A stretch of DNA of 64,000 bases, from positions 37,714 to 101,713 of the forward strand of contig NZ_CH724152.1 of NCBI RefSeq assembly GCF_000153185.1, read 5' to 3'. Every line of letters begins with the position of its first letter. Within the stretch, counting starts at the first letter, position 1. Shown piece by piece: positions 40,858 to 50,947 of the stretch. The notes beneath the pieces are model-generated. The model ran no database searches and had not been told where the DNA came from. It was given only the letters and a program-made list of their open reading frames with translations. The stretch comes from Reinekea blandensis MED297 (GTDB lineage: Bacteria > Pseudomonadota > Gammaproteobacteria > Pseudomonadales > Natronospirillaceae). The translations under genes and the position numbers were made by a program.

Positions 40858-41174
40858 GGGGCTTCCCTGGCATGTGTTGATGCGAGTCGATTGCATTGAC
40901 TGTGCCAGCTTGGCTCTGGCGTATTTGGTGGTTCTTAAGGGATGCTGGGTCTGTTTTGTTGGCTTTAGTGAGTAAATCCGCCAGATTTTTTGGCGTAATG
41001 TGCAAACAGGTTTGTTTAGGTGGCGTGGGCCTGCATGACCGGGCGTTATGAGAGCGCACAACCCGGACCCTTTCTGGCGATTATAACCGACACCATTCAC
41101 CCGATTGGGTGAAGCGCGAAGACCTGCTGGGACAATAGACTGCTCATTCCATCCATCAGGAAGAGTATTTAGCG
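40858..41174. other. Divergent promoter region with a palindrome
   Basis: These 317 bases separate the head-GIN lipoprotein gene (minus) from a second lipoprotein gene (plus). No gene is seen. The palindrome TTCACCC-GATT-GGGTGAA at 41096-41113, 62 bp before the plus-strand start, is a candidate operator. Confidence 0.5.
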
Positions 41175-42359
41175 GTGAGAATCAAAAATCTGCCCTTTGT
41201 CATAGCAACGGCTGCCATCGTGCTGACAGGTTGTAACTCGGAGTCGGATGTAAACGACGACAGCGCCCCCATCTCCCCAACAGGGCCTTTAGAACTGACT
41301 GACGACACCTGGAGTGCCGGTCAGGATCGAATATTGGGGCTTAACTTCAGTGGGACGGCGACCACGCCTGTGCTGTCGATGATGAAAGGCGCCCCGGTCA
41401 GCGGGCAAGACGGCGACTTATTTACCCTTCGGACAGTGACGTATCCGGATACCACCTTTAGCGATCTTCGGGTCATCGATAACGCCAATGATCGTCAGGA
41501 TTATCAGGATTTTGACATCATTACCGCCAACGCGAAGGACTATGTCATTGCCTGTCAGGATGGGAATAACACCGTCGGTTATGCCCAGCCGGTGAAGCTT
41601 CAAATCTGGCAGGCTGATGCACCGAGCGACATCAAAACGATCAAGCTTGAAGATGCTAACGGTGCTTTTACCCTGCGGGATTGTAATGCGCTCGACGCTC
41701 AGTTCACTCAGGGCACTTCAGAAGCGATGGCCGCTCAGGTTTTTGTCGTTGGTTACAGTGAACCGACTGGTGGCGGCTTTGGCGGCGATCGCCTGGTGCG
41801 GGTTGACCTGACGGTGGATACCACCAAAACCATCGCTGCTGGGGCTGTCACGGCCAGCACCGGTACCGATGACACCGCGGCAAACGGCCTCTATTTTGTC
41901 GATGACAATTTTGACCGGTTGGATGCCGTTGCTGTTCACCGAACGGCGATATACCTCACACAGTTTGATGACAGTACCGGGGCTAACCAGCTGTATTTTC
42001 TGAATCCGGCGGCCGCAAACCCAACGGCAACACTGGTGTCTGAGTCAACAACCGATGTTTTCGCTAACGCCGAACAAGCGCAGTGGGTAGAGGATATGGT
42101 GGTTGTGCCGGGGATCAGTGATCACGATAAGATCTATCTGGTGTCTTCCAGCTCAGCGCCGGGTGTGGCGATCGCCGGCTATCGCCCCTATGTCAATAAC
42201 GTGCCCGCGCAGCCTCTGGCGCTCTCGACCGATACCTTGGCCGAGCGTTGCAGTGACGTCATTGCCGCGGTGGCAAACGCCGGCAGCGGACAGCTGATGT
42301 GGTGTTACGACTCGACCGATGCCGGTAAAATTATTCAGTTACAGGTACCGTTTGAGTAA
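41175..42359 (+). CDS. Lipoprotein of unknown function
   Basis: A 394-residue lipoprotein with the lipobox IVLTGC at about residue 20, followed by an acidic Ser/Asp linker. The rest is rich in beta-strand, Asp, Thr and Ala, with repeating modules like LRVIDNANDRQDYQDFDI and LVRVDLTVDTTKTI, which suggests a beta-propeller. Only two cysteines besides the lipobox are prominent. The start is GTG. No catalytic motif is seen and I cannot name a family. A terminator follows. Confidence 0.8.
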   Translation: MRIKNLPFVIATAAIVLTGCNSESDVNDDSAPISPTGPLELTDDTWSAGQDRILGLNFSGTATTPVLSMMKGAPVSGQDGDLFTLRTVTYPDTTFSDLRVIDNANDRQDYQDFDIITANAKDYVIACQDGNNTVGYAQPVKLQIWQADAPSDIKTIKLEDANGAFTLRDCNALDAQFTQGTSEAMAAQVFVVGYSEPTGGGFGGDRLVRVDLTVDTTKTIAAGAVTASTGTDDTAANGLYFVDDNFDRLDAVAVHRTAIYLTQFDDSTGANQLYFLNPAAANPTATLVSESTTDVFANAEQAQWVEDMVVVPGISDHDKIYLVSSSSAPGVAIAGYRPYVNNVPAQPLALSTDTLAERCSDVIAAVANAGSGQLMWCYDSTDAGKIIQLQVPFE

Positions 42360-42399
42360 TTCAGCCACCTGGCTTTGGACAGTGATATCGTATGCATTA

Positions 42400-42434
42400 A
42401 GCGCCCCGTAGGTTTCGGCTTCCGGGGCGCTTTC
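42400..42434 (+). terminator. Terminator after the lipoprotein gene
   Basis: A 9-bp perfect stem AGCGCCCCG/CGGGGCGCT with a 14-nt loop, followed by TT and then CTG. Strong stem, short T-run. Confidence 0.75.
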
Positions 42435-42536
42435 TGTATGTAATGAGAAAATGACCTCCGGCTATCTTGAAGTCTGACCGAAAAGGACGCAAAAAGGGCG
42501 TTGAGCTGAAAGTTTATTCACGAAGGGTGATGTCTC

Positions 42537-43400
42537 ATGAAACGTACGATGCTGTTCCTGGCGACCAATATAGCGATTGTCCTGGTTCTGGGTGTCTTTT
42601 TAAACATATTACTGCCGATCTTCGGGGTCAGCCTCGGTGATACCTCCGGGCTGCTGATTCTGGCGATGGTTTTCGGGTTTGGCGGCAGCTTTATTTCGCT
42701 CGCCATGTCCAAATGGATGGCGAAGCGGGCCACCGGCGCTAAGGTGATTGAACAGCCGTCCACTGCCATGGAGCAATGGCTGATGGAAACCGTCTCTCGG
42801 CTCTCCAAGAAAGCCGGAATCCCCATGCCTGAAGTGGCGATCTTCCCGAGTCAGTCGATTAACGCCTTTGCCACCGGAGCCAGCAAAAACAGTTCGCTGG
42901 TGGCGGTATCCTCCGGCATGTTGCAACAGATGTCGCAGGAAGAACAGGAAGCCGTTCTGGCGCATGAGATTGCTCACGTTGCCAACGGTGACATGGTGAC
43001 AATGGCCTTGATCCAAGGGGTGTTGAACACCTTTGTGATCTTCCTGGCGCGCATCATTGCCAACGTGATCTCTAACGCGGTTTCACGCGGTGAAGAAGGG
43101 CAGGGTCTGGGCTTTTTCGCTTACATGGCCGTCGTGTTTGTGTTGGAAATGATTCTTGGTGTTCTGGCCAGCATCATTGCGATGTGGTTCTCGCGTCAGC
43201 GAGAGTACCGGGCGGATGCCGGCTCTGCGGAACTGGTCGGTGCGCCGAAAATGATCGCCGCACTGGAACGCTTGAAGCGATCGGCCGAGCCTGAGCTGGA
43301 AGGCCAGCTGGTGGCCTTCGGCATCAATGGTAAGCGCTCTGAGCTGTTTGCCTCTCACCCCAGTCTGGACAGCCGCATCGACGCTCTGCGTCATCGGTAA
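42537..43400 (+). CDS. htpX: Membrane zinc metalloprotease HtpX
   Basis: A 287-residue HtpX, the heat-shock-linked inner-membrane protease that works with FtsH in membrane-protein quality control. Two N-terminal membrane helices ([20 protein letters not shown] onward), the zinc motif HEIAH (143-147) and the third ligand Glu223 in [15 protein letters not shown] are present. Length equals the E. coli protein within a few residues. GAAGGG precedes the ATG. Confidence 0.97.
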   Translation: MKRTMLFLATNIAIVLVLGVFLNILLPIFGVSLGDTSGLLILAMVFGFGGSFISLAMSKWMAKRATGAKVIEQPSTAMEQWLMETVSRLSKKAGIPMPEVAIFPSQSINAFATGASKNSSLVAVSSGMLQQMSQEEQEAVLAHEIAHVANGDMVTMALIQGVLNTFVIFLARIIANVISNAVSRGEEGQGLGFFAYMAVVFVLEMILGVLASIIAMWFSRQREYRADAGSAELVGAPKMIAALERLKRSAEPELEGQLVAFGINGKRSELFASHPSLDSRIDALRHR

Positions 43401-43719
43401 TCGTCTGAACCGGTCCTCTGACCCGCCGAATCTTGAGCCGGGTCAGGGGGACCTGATATTTTCTCCTCAGTACTCCACCTTTTTTCATTTGCATCTCACA
43501 ACTTTCGTTACGATCCGTTAGCATCGTGGCTATAGTGAACTTATCCGCGCAGAAACCTGCTGGTAATCTCACGTGATGACCAACGGGAATACTCAGTGCA
43601 AGCGCTGGTCTGCTTTTGACCGCGTCCGCTAAAAAAACTTAATGTGCAGGAATCTCCGTTCATACGACCGGCCAAGGTTTTGGTCAACATAACAACAATC
43701 TAAGGAGACAGGTCATTCA
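43401..43719. other. glgB upstream region with candidate promoter
   Basis: A 319-bp gap between htpX and glgB without a gene. At 43508-43536 there is a weak -35 TTACGA, a 17-bp spacer and a good -10 TATAGT, which would give a long leader of about 180 nt. AAGGAG lies 12 bp before the glgB start. Confidence 0.45.
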
Positions 43720-45888
43720 ATGAATATCGCAGAGCAGTTAAACCGCGTTCTGGAAGCACGACCTTTTGAGCATCTCGGCGTCTTCGAACAGGCCAAGGGC
43801 TGGTTGGTTCGGGTTTTTATTCCGCAGGCCGACCAGGTTCAGCTGTTGAATCTGGCCGATGGGACTGAACTGACAACGCTGGCCAAGGTTGATGATTCGG
43901 GGTTGTTTGAAGGTGTGCTGTCGCAATCGTCGAGGCCGGTCTACCGGTTGAAGGTCGATGCCGGCGATCAGACATTCGAACTGACCGATGCCTATCAGTT
44001 CCCAGAGCGGGCGCTGCAGGACTTCTCCTGCGATTCAGATACCCTGTACCGTAACATGGGCGCCCAGCTGTGCAGTGTGGACACCGCGGCCGGCTCGGTC
44101 AGTGGCGTTCGCTTTGCGGTTTATGCGCCCAATGCCCGCTCGGTCAGTGTGATCGGCGCCTTCAACAATTGGGACGGTCGCCGTCATCCGATGCAAAGCA
44201 GCAGTGACGGCATCTGGCGATTGTTTATCCCGGATTTACAGCCTGGCGATGCCTACAAGTTTGAACTGAAAGACCCTCGTGAGCACCCTCTGCCTCACAA
44301 GTCCGACCCCTACAATTTTTACTGCACGCAATACCCGGATTTTAACTCGATTGTCTTCGATCACACCGCTTACCAATGGCAGGACGATGACTGGCAGAAC
44401 CGACCTCAGCGAGCCCCGGCCAGCGCGCCAATGGCGGTCTATGAAATCCATGCAGGTTCCTGGCGGCATAAAGACGGCCGGGTGATGACCTATCGGGAAC
44501 TGGCTGATGAACTGGTTCCCTACCTGGTGGACATGAACTTTACCCACGTTGAGTTCGTGCCGGTCAGCGAGCACCCGTTTGACGGCAGTTGGGGTTATCA
44601 ACCGCTGGGCTTGTTTGCGCCGACCAGTCGTTTCGGGTCGCCTGACGAGTTTAAGTATCTGGTGGATCAGTGCCACCAGAATGGCATTGCGGTCATCGTC
44701 GATTGGGTACCGGCCCACTTCCCATCGGATGCTCATGGCTTGGCTTTGTTTGATGGCACGGCGCTCTACGAATATGAAGACCCGCGACGTGGCTGGCACC
44801 CGGACTGGAACTCCTACATCTACGATTTCGGTCGCTTTACCGTGCGGGATTTTCTGATTTCTTCCGCCGTTATCTGGCTCGATTATTTTCACGTAGACGG
44901 TATCCGGGTGGATGCGGTCGCTTCGATGCTGTATCTCGACTATTCCCGCGAAGAAGGCGAGTGGGTGCCGAATGTGGATGGTGGCAATCACAACTACGAA
45001 GCCATCGAGTTCATCAAGCGCTTTAACGAAACCGTTTATGGCAAGTTCCCCAAAGCCATCACCATTGCTGAAGAGTCCACGGCTTATGATGGGGTCACCC
45101 GTCCGGTGTTTGCCGGTGGCCTGGGGTTCGGCTTCAAATGGAACATGGGCTGGATGCACGATTCGCTGGAATACATGCAGCGTGACTCCATCTACCGACC
45201 CTATCATCACAATGAACTGACTTTTTCGATGGTCTATTCATTTAACGAAAATTTCGTTTTGCCGCTGTCACACGACGAAGTGGTCCATGGCAAAGGCTCC
45301 ATTCTGGCCCGCATGCCCGGTGATGAATGGCAGCAAACGGCCAACCTGCGGGCGTACTATGGTTTCATGTACGGACATCCGGGTAAGAAACTGAACTTCA
45401 TGGGCAATGAGTTTGCTCAGGGCATTGAATGGAACCATCAGGCGCAGCTTGACTGGTACCTGCTGCAGTTTGAGCGCCATCGGGGGCTGCAGAATCTGTT
45501 CCGGGATTTGAACCGGCTGCACCGGGATGAACCGGCGTTGCATGAGCGCGATTGTGAGCCGTCCGGGTTTCGCTGGATCAATCACGAAGATTCACAGAAC
45601 TGTGTGTTCAGTTTTGTCCGCACTGCCGATAACGGTGATCAGCTTATCGTGATCACCAATATGACACCGAACCCGCAGGTGGGTTACCGCATCGGGGCAC
45701 CAACGGCAGGGCGATATGACGTGCTGCTGAACACGGATTCGCATTTTTATGGCGGCAGTAACTATGATGTTGGCGACACTTTTTATACTATCAGTGAATC
45801 AGCCAATGGATTGCCGTTTGCTTTGGACATCCGGGTGCCACCCTTAGCCACCCTGTTTCTGAAACAATCACCGGTAACAATCGGCTAG
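43720..45888 (+). CDS. glgB: 1,4-alpha-glucan branching enzyme
   Basis: A 722-residue GH13 branching enzyme that makes alpha-1,6 branches in glycogen. An N-terminal carbohydrate-binding part and a CBM48 module (RFAVYAPNARSVSVIGAFNNWDG) precede the catalytic barrel. The catalytic residues are Asp398 (GIRVDAV), Glu451 (IAEEST) and Asp519 (LSHDEVVHGK). Length is close to the 728 residues of E. coli. It is followed by a strong terminator and then by glgX. glgA and glgC are not in this window. Confidence 0.97.
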   Translation: MNIAEQLNRVLEARPFEHLGVFEQAKGWLVRVFIPQADQVQLLNLADGTELTTLAKVDDSGLFEGVLSQSSRPVYRLKVDAGDQTFELTDAYQFPERALQDFSCDSDTLYRNMGAQLCSVDTAAGSVSGVRFAVYAPNARSVSVIGAFNNWDGRRHPMQSSSDGIWRLFIPDLQPGDAYKFELKDPREHPLPHKSDPYNFYCTQYPDFNSIVFDHTAYQWQDDDWQNRPQRAPASAPMAVYEIHAGSWRHKDGRVMTYRELADELVPYLVDMNFTHVEFVPVSEHPFDGSWGYQPLGLFAPTSRFGSPDEFKYLVDQCHQNGIAVIVDWVPAHFPSDAHGLALFDGTALYEYEDPRRGWHPDWNSYIYDFGRFTVRDFLISSAVIWLDYFHVDGIRVDAVASMLYLDYSREEGEWVPNVDGGNHNYEAIEFIKRFNETVYGKFPKAITIAEESTAYDGVTRPVFAGGLGFGFKWNMGWMHDSLEYMQRDSIYRPYHHNELTFSMVYSFNENFVLPLSHDEVVHGKGSILARMPGDEWQQTANLRAYYGFMYGHPGKKLNFMGNEFAQGIEWNHQAQLDWYLLQFERHRGLQNLFRDLNRLHRDEPALHERDCEPSGFRWINHEDSQNCVFSFVRTADNGDQLIVITNMTPNPQVGYRIGAPTAGRYDVLLNTDSHFYGGSNYDVGDTFYTISESANGLPFALDIRVPPLATLFLKQSPVTIG

Positions 45889-45919
45889 TATCCTTTATTG
45901 TTGCATTCTTGACGCAATC

Positions 45920-45953
45920 AAGCGCCGTTCAGACATGAACTGAACGGCGCTTT
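45920..45953 (+). terminator. Terminator after glgB
   Basis: A perfect 13-bp stem AAGCGCCGTTCAG/CTGAACGGCGCTT with a 7-nt loop and TTT. It separates glgB from glgX, so glgX probably has its own promoter or depends on read-through. Confidence 0.85.
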
Positions 45954-46067
45954 CGCGTCTGACACCCTGATCATCGACTATGGTATCTTTACGGTTTCAG
46001 TCGTCGGTCAGTCAGTGTTTCGTTCTGTCTTAAGACTGCGCAACCATTGATGTGCCCAGAGGTCGTT

Positions 46068-48191
46068 ATGATGACTCAAGTGAATCCCGTTCCCGGTGTG
46101 GATACGGGCAAGCCTTTTCCCCTCGGTCTGAATGTTCAGGATTCAGGGGTCAATTTTGCGGTCTACAGTCCGCATGCCCATCAGATAGACGTCTGTTTCT
46201 TTGATGAGCAGGACAACGAAACCGAGCGTTTCGCGCTGCCGGCGCGCACCGGTGATATATGGCACGGTTTCCGGGAGCAGGTTAGTCCAGGGCAGCGTTA
46301 TGGGTTTCGCGTGCACGGTCCTTTCGAACCGCAGAACGGGTTTTGGTTTAACCCCAACAAAGTGATTCTCGACCCCTATACCCAAGAACTGTCAGGGCCC
46401 ATTGAGCCGAACCTGAATGTCTTTGCCCACGACCTGAAAGTGCAGGGCGACATTATCATGGACACCCGGGATAACGCTGCGTTTATTCCGAAGGGGCGGG
46501 TTCCACAGCAGCGCTATTTTGAATGGACCGCCGACCGGCCACACATTTCCTGGCGGGAAACCATCATTTATGAAGTCCACCCAAAAGGGTTTACGCAGAC
46601 GTTGCAAGACGTGCCGGAAGAACTGCGTGGCACTTATCTGGGTTTGGCGCATCCGGCCGCGATCAAACATCTGACCCGTCTCGGTGTCACCACCGTCGAA
46701 CTGATGCCCTGCTTTGCTTTCATGCCAGAGCATCGCATTACTGAACTCGGGTTAACCAATTATTGGGGCTATAACCCTGCGTTATTTCTGGCGCCGGAGC
46801 CACGATATGCTCATAAAGATGCCGTACAGGAGTTTAAAATCCTGGTGAATGCCTTGCATGAGGCGGGCATCGAGATTGTCTTGGATGTGGTTTATAACCA
46901 CACCGCTGAAAGCGGGATGCTGGGGCCGGTGCTGTCCAACAAAGGGCTGCACGCACGCGAGTTTTATCGTTACCACAACGGTGACTACACCCATCACATC
47001 GATAACTCCGGTTGCGGTAATTCGGTCAACAGTGACCACCCCTACACCCTGAAACTCATTCTGGATTCCATGCGCCATTGGATGACCGAGTTTCGGGTGG
47101 ACGGTTTCCGGTTCGATCTCGCGGCCAGTTTGGGTCGTGAAAAATGGGATTTTTCACCGGACGCGGCATTCTTTAAATCGATCATGCAGGACCCGATTCT
47201 GTCCACCGGAAAGATGATTGCCGAACCCTGGGATATTGGCCGCCACGGTTACCAGTTGGGTAATTTTCCGGAAAACTGGTATGAGTGTAATGACAAGTTC
47301 CGCGATACGGTGCGACGTTTCTGGCGGGGCGATGAGGGGGTGACCGGTGATTTTGCCACCCGGCTGATGGGCTCGAACGATGTCTTTCACAAGGGTACCA
47401 CCCGCTTCTCTTCCAGTGTGAACTATGTGGCTTATCACGACGGTTTCACCCTGCACGATCTGGTCTCCTATAACCACCGTCATAACGAAGCCAACAAAGA
47501 GCACAATCTGGATGGTCATGGTAATAACCTCAGTTACAACTATGGGGTTGAAGGCGAGACCGACGATCCGGTCATCAATAAACGCCGCCAACAGCAGAAG
47601 CGAAACTTTATCGCCACCTTGATGGTGTCACAGGGCGCGGTGCACTTTTTGGGAGGCGATGAGTTTGGCCGGACCCAGAAAGGCAACAACAATGCGTACT
47701 GTCAGGATAACGACATCAGCTGGGTGCATTGGCAAGGTCGGGATACGCAGTTGGAAACCTTTACTCAGCAGATGATTGCGCTGCGCAAAAGCAGCAGTCT
47801 GTTCAATGATCTGATTCTGCAGAACCAACAGGGGTTTCAGTCACCTTTCAGTTCCGATGAAGTGCATTGGTATCGACCGGATGGCAAACCCATGGAAATC
47901 CGGGACTGGCATAATCCGCAAACGCGAGCGTTCGGGATGTTGTTGTCGACCAATGTGGAAGACCCCATCAAAAACCTGCATCAATGTGATGAGTATTATC
48001 TTGTGTTGTTCAATGCCTCGACTCATGATCTTGACTGTACCCTGCCGTGCAATCCGATCAGTGGCTGGCATGTACTGTGTGACACCGCTCGTAACGATGG
48101 TCTTCTGCCGGAAGAGCCACAAATGGTGAAAGGTGAAGTCTCATTACTCGCGCAATCGGTTGTCGTCCTGGGACGGGCTCATCGGAACTGA
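46068..48191 (+). CDS. glgX: Glycogen debranching enzyme
   Basis: A 707-residue GH13 isoamylase-type enzyme that cleaves alpha-1,6 branches in phosphorylase-trimmed glycogen. CBM48 at the N-terminus (GLNVQDSGVNFAVYSPHAHQ), nucleophile Asp350 (FRVDGFRFDLAAS), acid/base Glu386 (IAEPWDIG) and NYVAYHDGFTLHDLVSY are present. The start at 46068 is chosen because AGAGG lies 5-9 bp upstream; another ATG follows at once and an in-frame ATG lies at 46050. Confidence 0.95.
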   Translation: MMTQVNPVPGVDTGKPFPLGLNVQDSGVNFAVYSPHAHQIDVCFFDEQDNETERFALPARTGDIWHGFREQVSPGQRYGFRVHGPFEPQNGFWFNPNKVILDPYTQELSGPIEPNLNVFAHDLKVQGDIIMDTRDNAAFIPKGRVPQQRYFEWTADRPHISWRETIIYEVHPKGFTQTLQDVPEELRGTYLGLAHPAAIKHLTRLGVTTVELMPCFAFMPEHRITELGLTNYWGYNPALFLAPEPRYAHKDAVQEFKILVNALHEAGIEIVLDVVYNHTAESGMLGPVLSNKGLHAREFYRYHNGDYTHHIDNSGCGNSVNSDHPYTLKLILDSMRHWMTEFRVDGFRFDLAASLGREKWDFSPDAAFFKSIMQDPILSTGKMIAEPWDIGRHGYQLGNFPENWYECNDKFRDTVRRFWRGDEGVTGDFATRLMGSNDVFHKGTTRFSSSVNYVAYHDGFTLHDLVSYNHRHNEANKEHNLDGHGNNLSYNYGVEGETDDPVINKRRQQQKRNFIATLMVSQGAVHFLGGDEFGRTQKGNNNAYCQDNDISWVHWQGRDTQLETFTQQMIALRKSSSLFNDLILQNQQGFQSPFSSDEVHWYRPDGKPMEIRDWHNPQTRAFGMLLSTNVEDPIKNLHQCDEYYLVLFNASTHDLDCTLPCNPISGWHVLCDTARNDGLLPEEPQMVKGEVSLLAQSVVVLGRAHRN

Positions 48192-48225
48192 TGTGCCGTC
48201 TGTTCACAGGCTCTTGGAGTGATGT

Positions 48226-48621
48226 ATGGAAATCAAACACGGCAACATTGACATCCGCGTTGAAGATCGGATCGTCATTGCCAAATACATCGGGTTGTTC
48301 AACCTCGAAGGTGTTCAGGCCGAACTTGAAAAGCTGAAGACCACCATTACCGAGTTACCTGAGGGGCCCTTTGTAATGCTGGTGGACGATCTGGACCTGG
48401 AAGGAGGGACGCCGGACGCTTATGAAGCGGTGGATCAGTTCAATATCTGGCTGCAGGACTTCCCGATGATCGCCAAAGCCACGGTCGTCGAATCGACCGT
48501 GAAACTGAAGATTCTGGAAGCCCGAATCCCTTCCCGGCAACGGCAAAACAGCCGCGCGTTCATGTCAATGGACGACGCCCGATCCTGGTTATTGGCGCAG
48601 CTGGCTGACGCCGAATCCTGA
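48226..48621 (+). CDS. STAS-like small protein of unknown function
   Basis: A 131-residue soluble protein. The pattern MEIKHGNIDIRVEDRIVIAKYIGLFNLEGVQ then PFVMLVDDLDLEGGTPDA and ATVVESTVKLKILE resembles the STAS/SpoIIAA-like alpha-beta fold; this is a weak resemblance. It starts 34 bp after glgX with GGAG upstream and is probably in the same transcript, so a role near glycogen metabolism is possible but unproved. Confidence 0.7.
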   Translation: MEIKHGNIDIRVEDRIVIAKYIGLFNLEGVQAELEKLKTTITELPEGPFVMLVDDLDLEGGTPDAYEAVDQFNIWLQDFPMIAKATVVESTVKLKILEARIPSRQRQNSRAFMSMDDARSWLLAQLADAES

Positions 48622-48733
48622 CCGCAGCCTGGCCGAGCGTGCTCGGTTTGACCATTTCATCGTTAACGGTTGTTGTTAATACTAAAAGGCTGTATGTTTA
48701 TACAGTATTTAGTCAACACTCAATGCCGAGGTA

Positions 48734-49114
48734 ATGATGAACATGAACTATGAGGTGATAGCAACCATGGCTGCCGACCTGTCCAAGCAGATGCTGAAAC
48801 TCAATAATCAGCTGGATAAGATCATCGACAAGCAGAATGAGCTGCGTGACCCAGATGAACAACAAGCCGCTGCCATAGCCCTGATTGAAGCGCAACAGTG
48901 GGAAGACGCGGCCAAACTCTGTGCTGAACAGGCAAAAGAGGCGGCAAAGCGCAGCAAGCTGGACGACGATGAGCGCAGCCTCCGGGAGCAGTTGGAGACG
49001 TTACGCGTTCAATTGGCTGAGGCGGCCGAAGGCAACACCGCATCAACCAGCGGATTGAAAGCGGTTGAATCGGCGTCGGATGATGCTTCGGATGAGGCAA
49101 CCGACGCGGCCTGA
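48734..49114 (+). CDS. Small coiled-coil protein of unknown function
   Basis: A 126-residue charged protein, mostly helical and coiled-coil (LSKQMLKLNNQLDKIIDKQ and DDDERSLREQLETLRVQLAEA), with an acidic Ser/Ala/Asp tail. No signal peptide or motif. Three ATGs (48734, 48737, 48743) follow GAGG; 48737 has the better spacing. It follows the STAS-like gene by 112 bp. I do not recognise a family. Confidence 0.65.
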   Translation: MMNMNYEVIATMAADLSKQMLKLNNQLDKIIDKQNELRDPDEQQAAAIALIEAQQWEDAAKLCAEQAKEAAKRSKLDDDERSLREQLETLRVQLAEAAEGNTASTSGLKAVESASDDASDEATDAA

Positions 49115-49228
49115 TTTGTCAGGAACGTCAAAAGAGCGAGTCAGTATCCGGTAGGATGTGAGTTTGAACACAGGGAATTCTGTGCAACCGGTTAGGATGC
49201 CGGCAACTCACTCATAAGGATGACGCAG

Positions 49229-49732
49229 ATGACTCAACCAGTCCCGGTGCCGGCCTCCCGGTCGGCCGTGAATGAACAGCCATTTAGCATTACGGCTTTG
49301 TTTGCCAGCGCATTTACGCTGGTGTTTTTTGCGATGTCCGCAATCGTGTTGTGTTCGTCGGTCTATCGGGCCATCGTGTTTTTTATTCAAACGCAGGACT
49401 TTACGCAGTTTACCATTCAGATTGTGAACGGCGGGATCATCGCCATGGCGCTGTTTGAACTGGCGACCGTCATTGCAGCTGAATATGGTCGCGAACGATC
49501 TCACGATGTCATCACGATGATGAAACGGACATTACCACGGTTTATCGGCACCGTTGCCATTGCACTGGCACTCGAAGGTTTGATGATGGTGATCAAATAC
49601 AGCCAACTTGATTTGGCCGGGAACCTTTATTATCCGGTGGCGATCATCGTCAGTGCCGCCATTCTGTTAATTGCGTTGGGCGTTTTTATTCGCTTTGCGG
49701 AAAGTTCGGACTCGACCGTTGCCGAATCCTGA
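49229..49732 (+). CDS. Integral membrane protein of unknown function
   Basis: A 167-residue protein with about four membrane segments (LFASAFTLVFFAMSAIVLC, GGIIAMALFELATVIAA, FIGTVAIALALEGLMMVI, YPVAIIVSAAILLIALGVF). A charged loop AAEYGRERSHDVITMMKRT lies between helices 2 and 3. The start at 49229 is preferred over an ATG 9 bp earlier because AAGGA would overlap the earlier one. No known family recognised. Confidence 0.7.
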   Translation: MTQPVPVPASRSAVNEQPFSITALFASAFTLVFFAMSAIVLCSSVYRAIVFFIQTQDFTQFTIQIVNGGIIAMALFELATVIAAEYGRERSHDVITMMKRTLPRFIGTVAIALALEGLMMVIKYSQLDLAGNLYYPVAIIVSAAILLIALGVFIRFAESSDSTVAES

Positions 49733-49847
49733 TCAGCGTTGAATCGGTCATAAGCATTCGGTCGTCGTCGAAGCTGAGGTATACTGATCGCTTCGGGCGT
49801 TCTTTCCACGCTTCGACGATGTTTTTCGACAAAGGCCGCTTTCCTGC

Positions 49848-50927
49848 ATGATTCGCCCCCTCACCGTTCTCAGTTCCTGGCCCCGCTTAATTGTGCAGGT
49901 GGTTTGCCAGGCCGGTTTGGATGAACAGGCGTTCTTAAGTCAGACCGGGTTGGACCCGACACTGTTGACGGACCCCAATGCGCAGGTGTCGACACTCGAA
50001 GTAATTCGTCTGTGGCAGGCCGCTATCGATTTGCTGGGTGACGATTTGCCATTGCGGCTCGCACGGGCCGTGAACGCCGGAACCTTTCATGCACTCGGCT
50101 TCGCCATGGCGACCAGTGCAACCGGGTACGATGCGTTGGCTCGACTCGCTCAGTACTATCCCATGATCACTTCATCTATCCAGCTTAAGTTAATTGAGCA
50201 GGGTGATTTTGTTCGGATTCGATTGGAGTCTTCGGAACTGACCCAGACGCTGCGTAATCAGTTTGCCGTGGAAGCTCTGGCGCTGAGTGTGGCGCAACTG
50301 CGGGAAGCGGGTGCTCTGGCACTACTCAGTCTTTGTCGCAGTTTTTTCGGGGTCAGCTTTACCGCTGAACAAATTGTCTTGAACCGCCAATTGGGCGCGC
50401 TGTACCCGGCTTATCAGGAACACGTGCAATGTGAGTTGATCGATGGCGCTGATCGGGTTGAAGTGAGTTTCAGAAAAGAACAACTCGATCGGCCTTTGCC
50501 CTCAGCCAACCCGCACTTATCAGAGCTGCACGATCGGATCATCGAAAGTTATCTGGCCATGCTGAAAGACGACGTGAGCACCCGGGTTGTGTCGGCCATT
50601 ATTCGTCAGTTACCTCGCGGTAACACCACTCAGGACACCGTGGCCAAAGCATTGAACCTGTCTTCGCGGACATTGCAGCGTAAACTGGCTGACCGAGGGC
50701 TCAGTTTCCGTGAGTTACTGGTCAGCACTCGTAAGGAACTCGCGCTGCAATACCTGCGACAGAACCACATTCCGGTATTGGAAGTCGGTTATCAGTTGGG
50801 CTTCTCAGAACCGGCGAACTTCTCCCGGGCGTTTAAGCAATGGACTGGAGAGCCTCCGGGTCAATATCGGGAACGATGGCAGCAAGCACACCCCAGCACG
50901 GAAGATTCTTCCAAGCAAGGCGACTGA
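49848..50927 (+). CDS. AraC-family transcriptional regulator (OruR/ArgR-like N-terminus)
   Basis: A 359-residue regulator. The N-terminal 200 residues match the arabinose-binding-like domain of the OruR type (SWPRLIVQVVCQAGLD, GFAMATSATGYDALARLAQYYP). The C-terminal DNA-binding domain has two helix-turn-helices (DTVAKALNLSSRTLQRKL and VLEVGYQLGFSEPANFSRAF). It is convergent to the exporter operon, with 20 bp between stops. Target and ligand are unknown. Confidence 0.9.
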   Translation: MIRPLTVLSSWPRLIVQVVCQAGLDEQAFLSQTGLDPTLLTDPNAQVSTLEVIRLWQAAIDLLGDDLPLRLARAVNAGTFHALGFAMATSATGYDALARLAQYYPMITSSIQLKLIEQGDFVRIRLESSELTQTLRNQFAVEALALSVAQLREAGALALLSLCRSFFGVSFTAEQIVLNRQLGALYPAYQEHVQCELIDGADRVEVSFRKEQLDRPLPSANPHLSELHDRIIESYLAMLKDDVSTRVVSAIIRQLPRGNTTQDTVAKALNLSSRTLQRKLADRGLSFRELLVSTRKELALQYLRQNHIPVLEVGYQLGFSEPANFSRAFKQWTGEPPGQYRERWQQAHPSTEDSSKQGD

Positions 50928-50947
50928 ACCGGCTCACCGGTCGTCGG

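Noticed and set aside
44236-45210. A 324-codon minus-strand frame inside glgB
   Set aside because: It is antisense to the catalytic barrel of an intact GH13 enzyme and shows no protein-family features.
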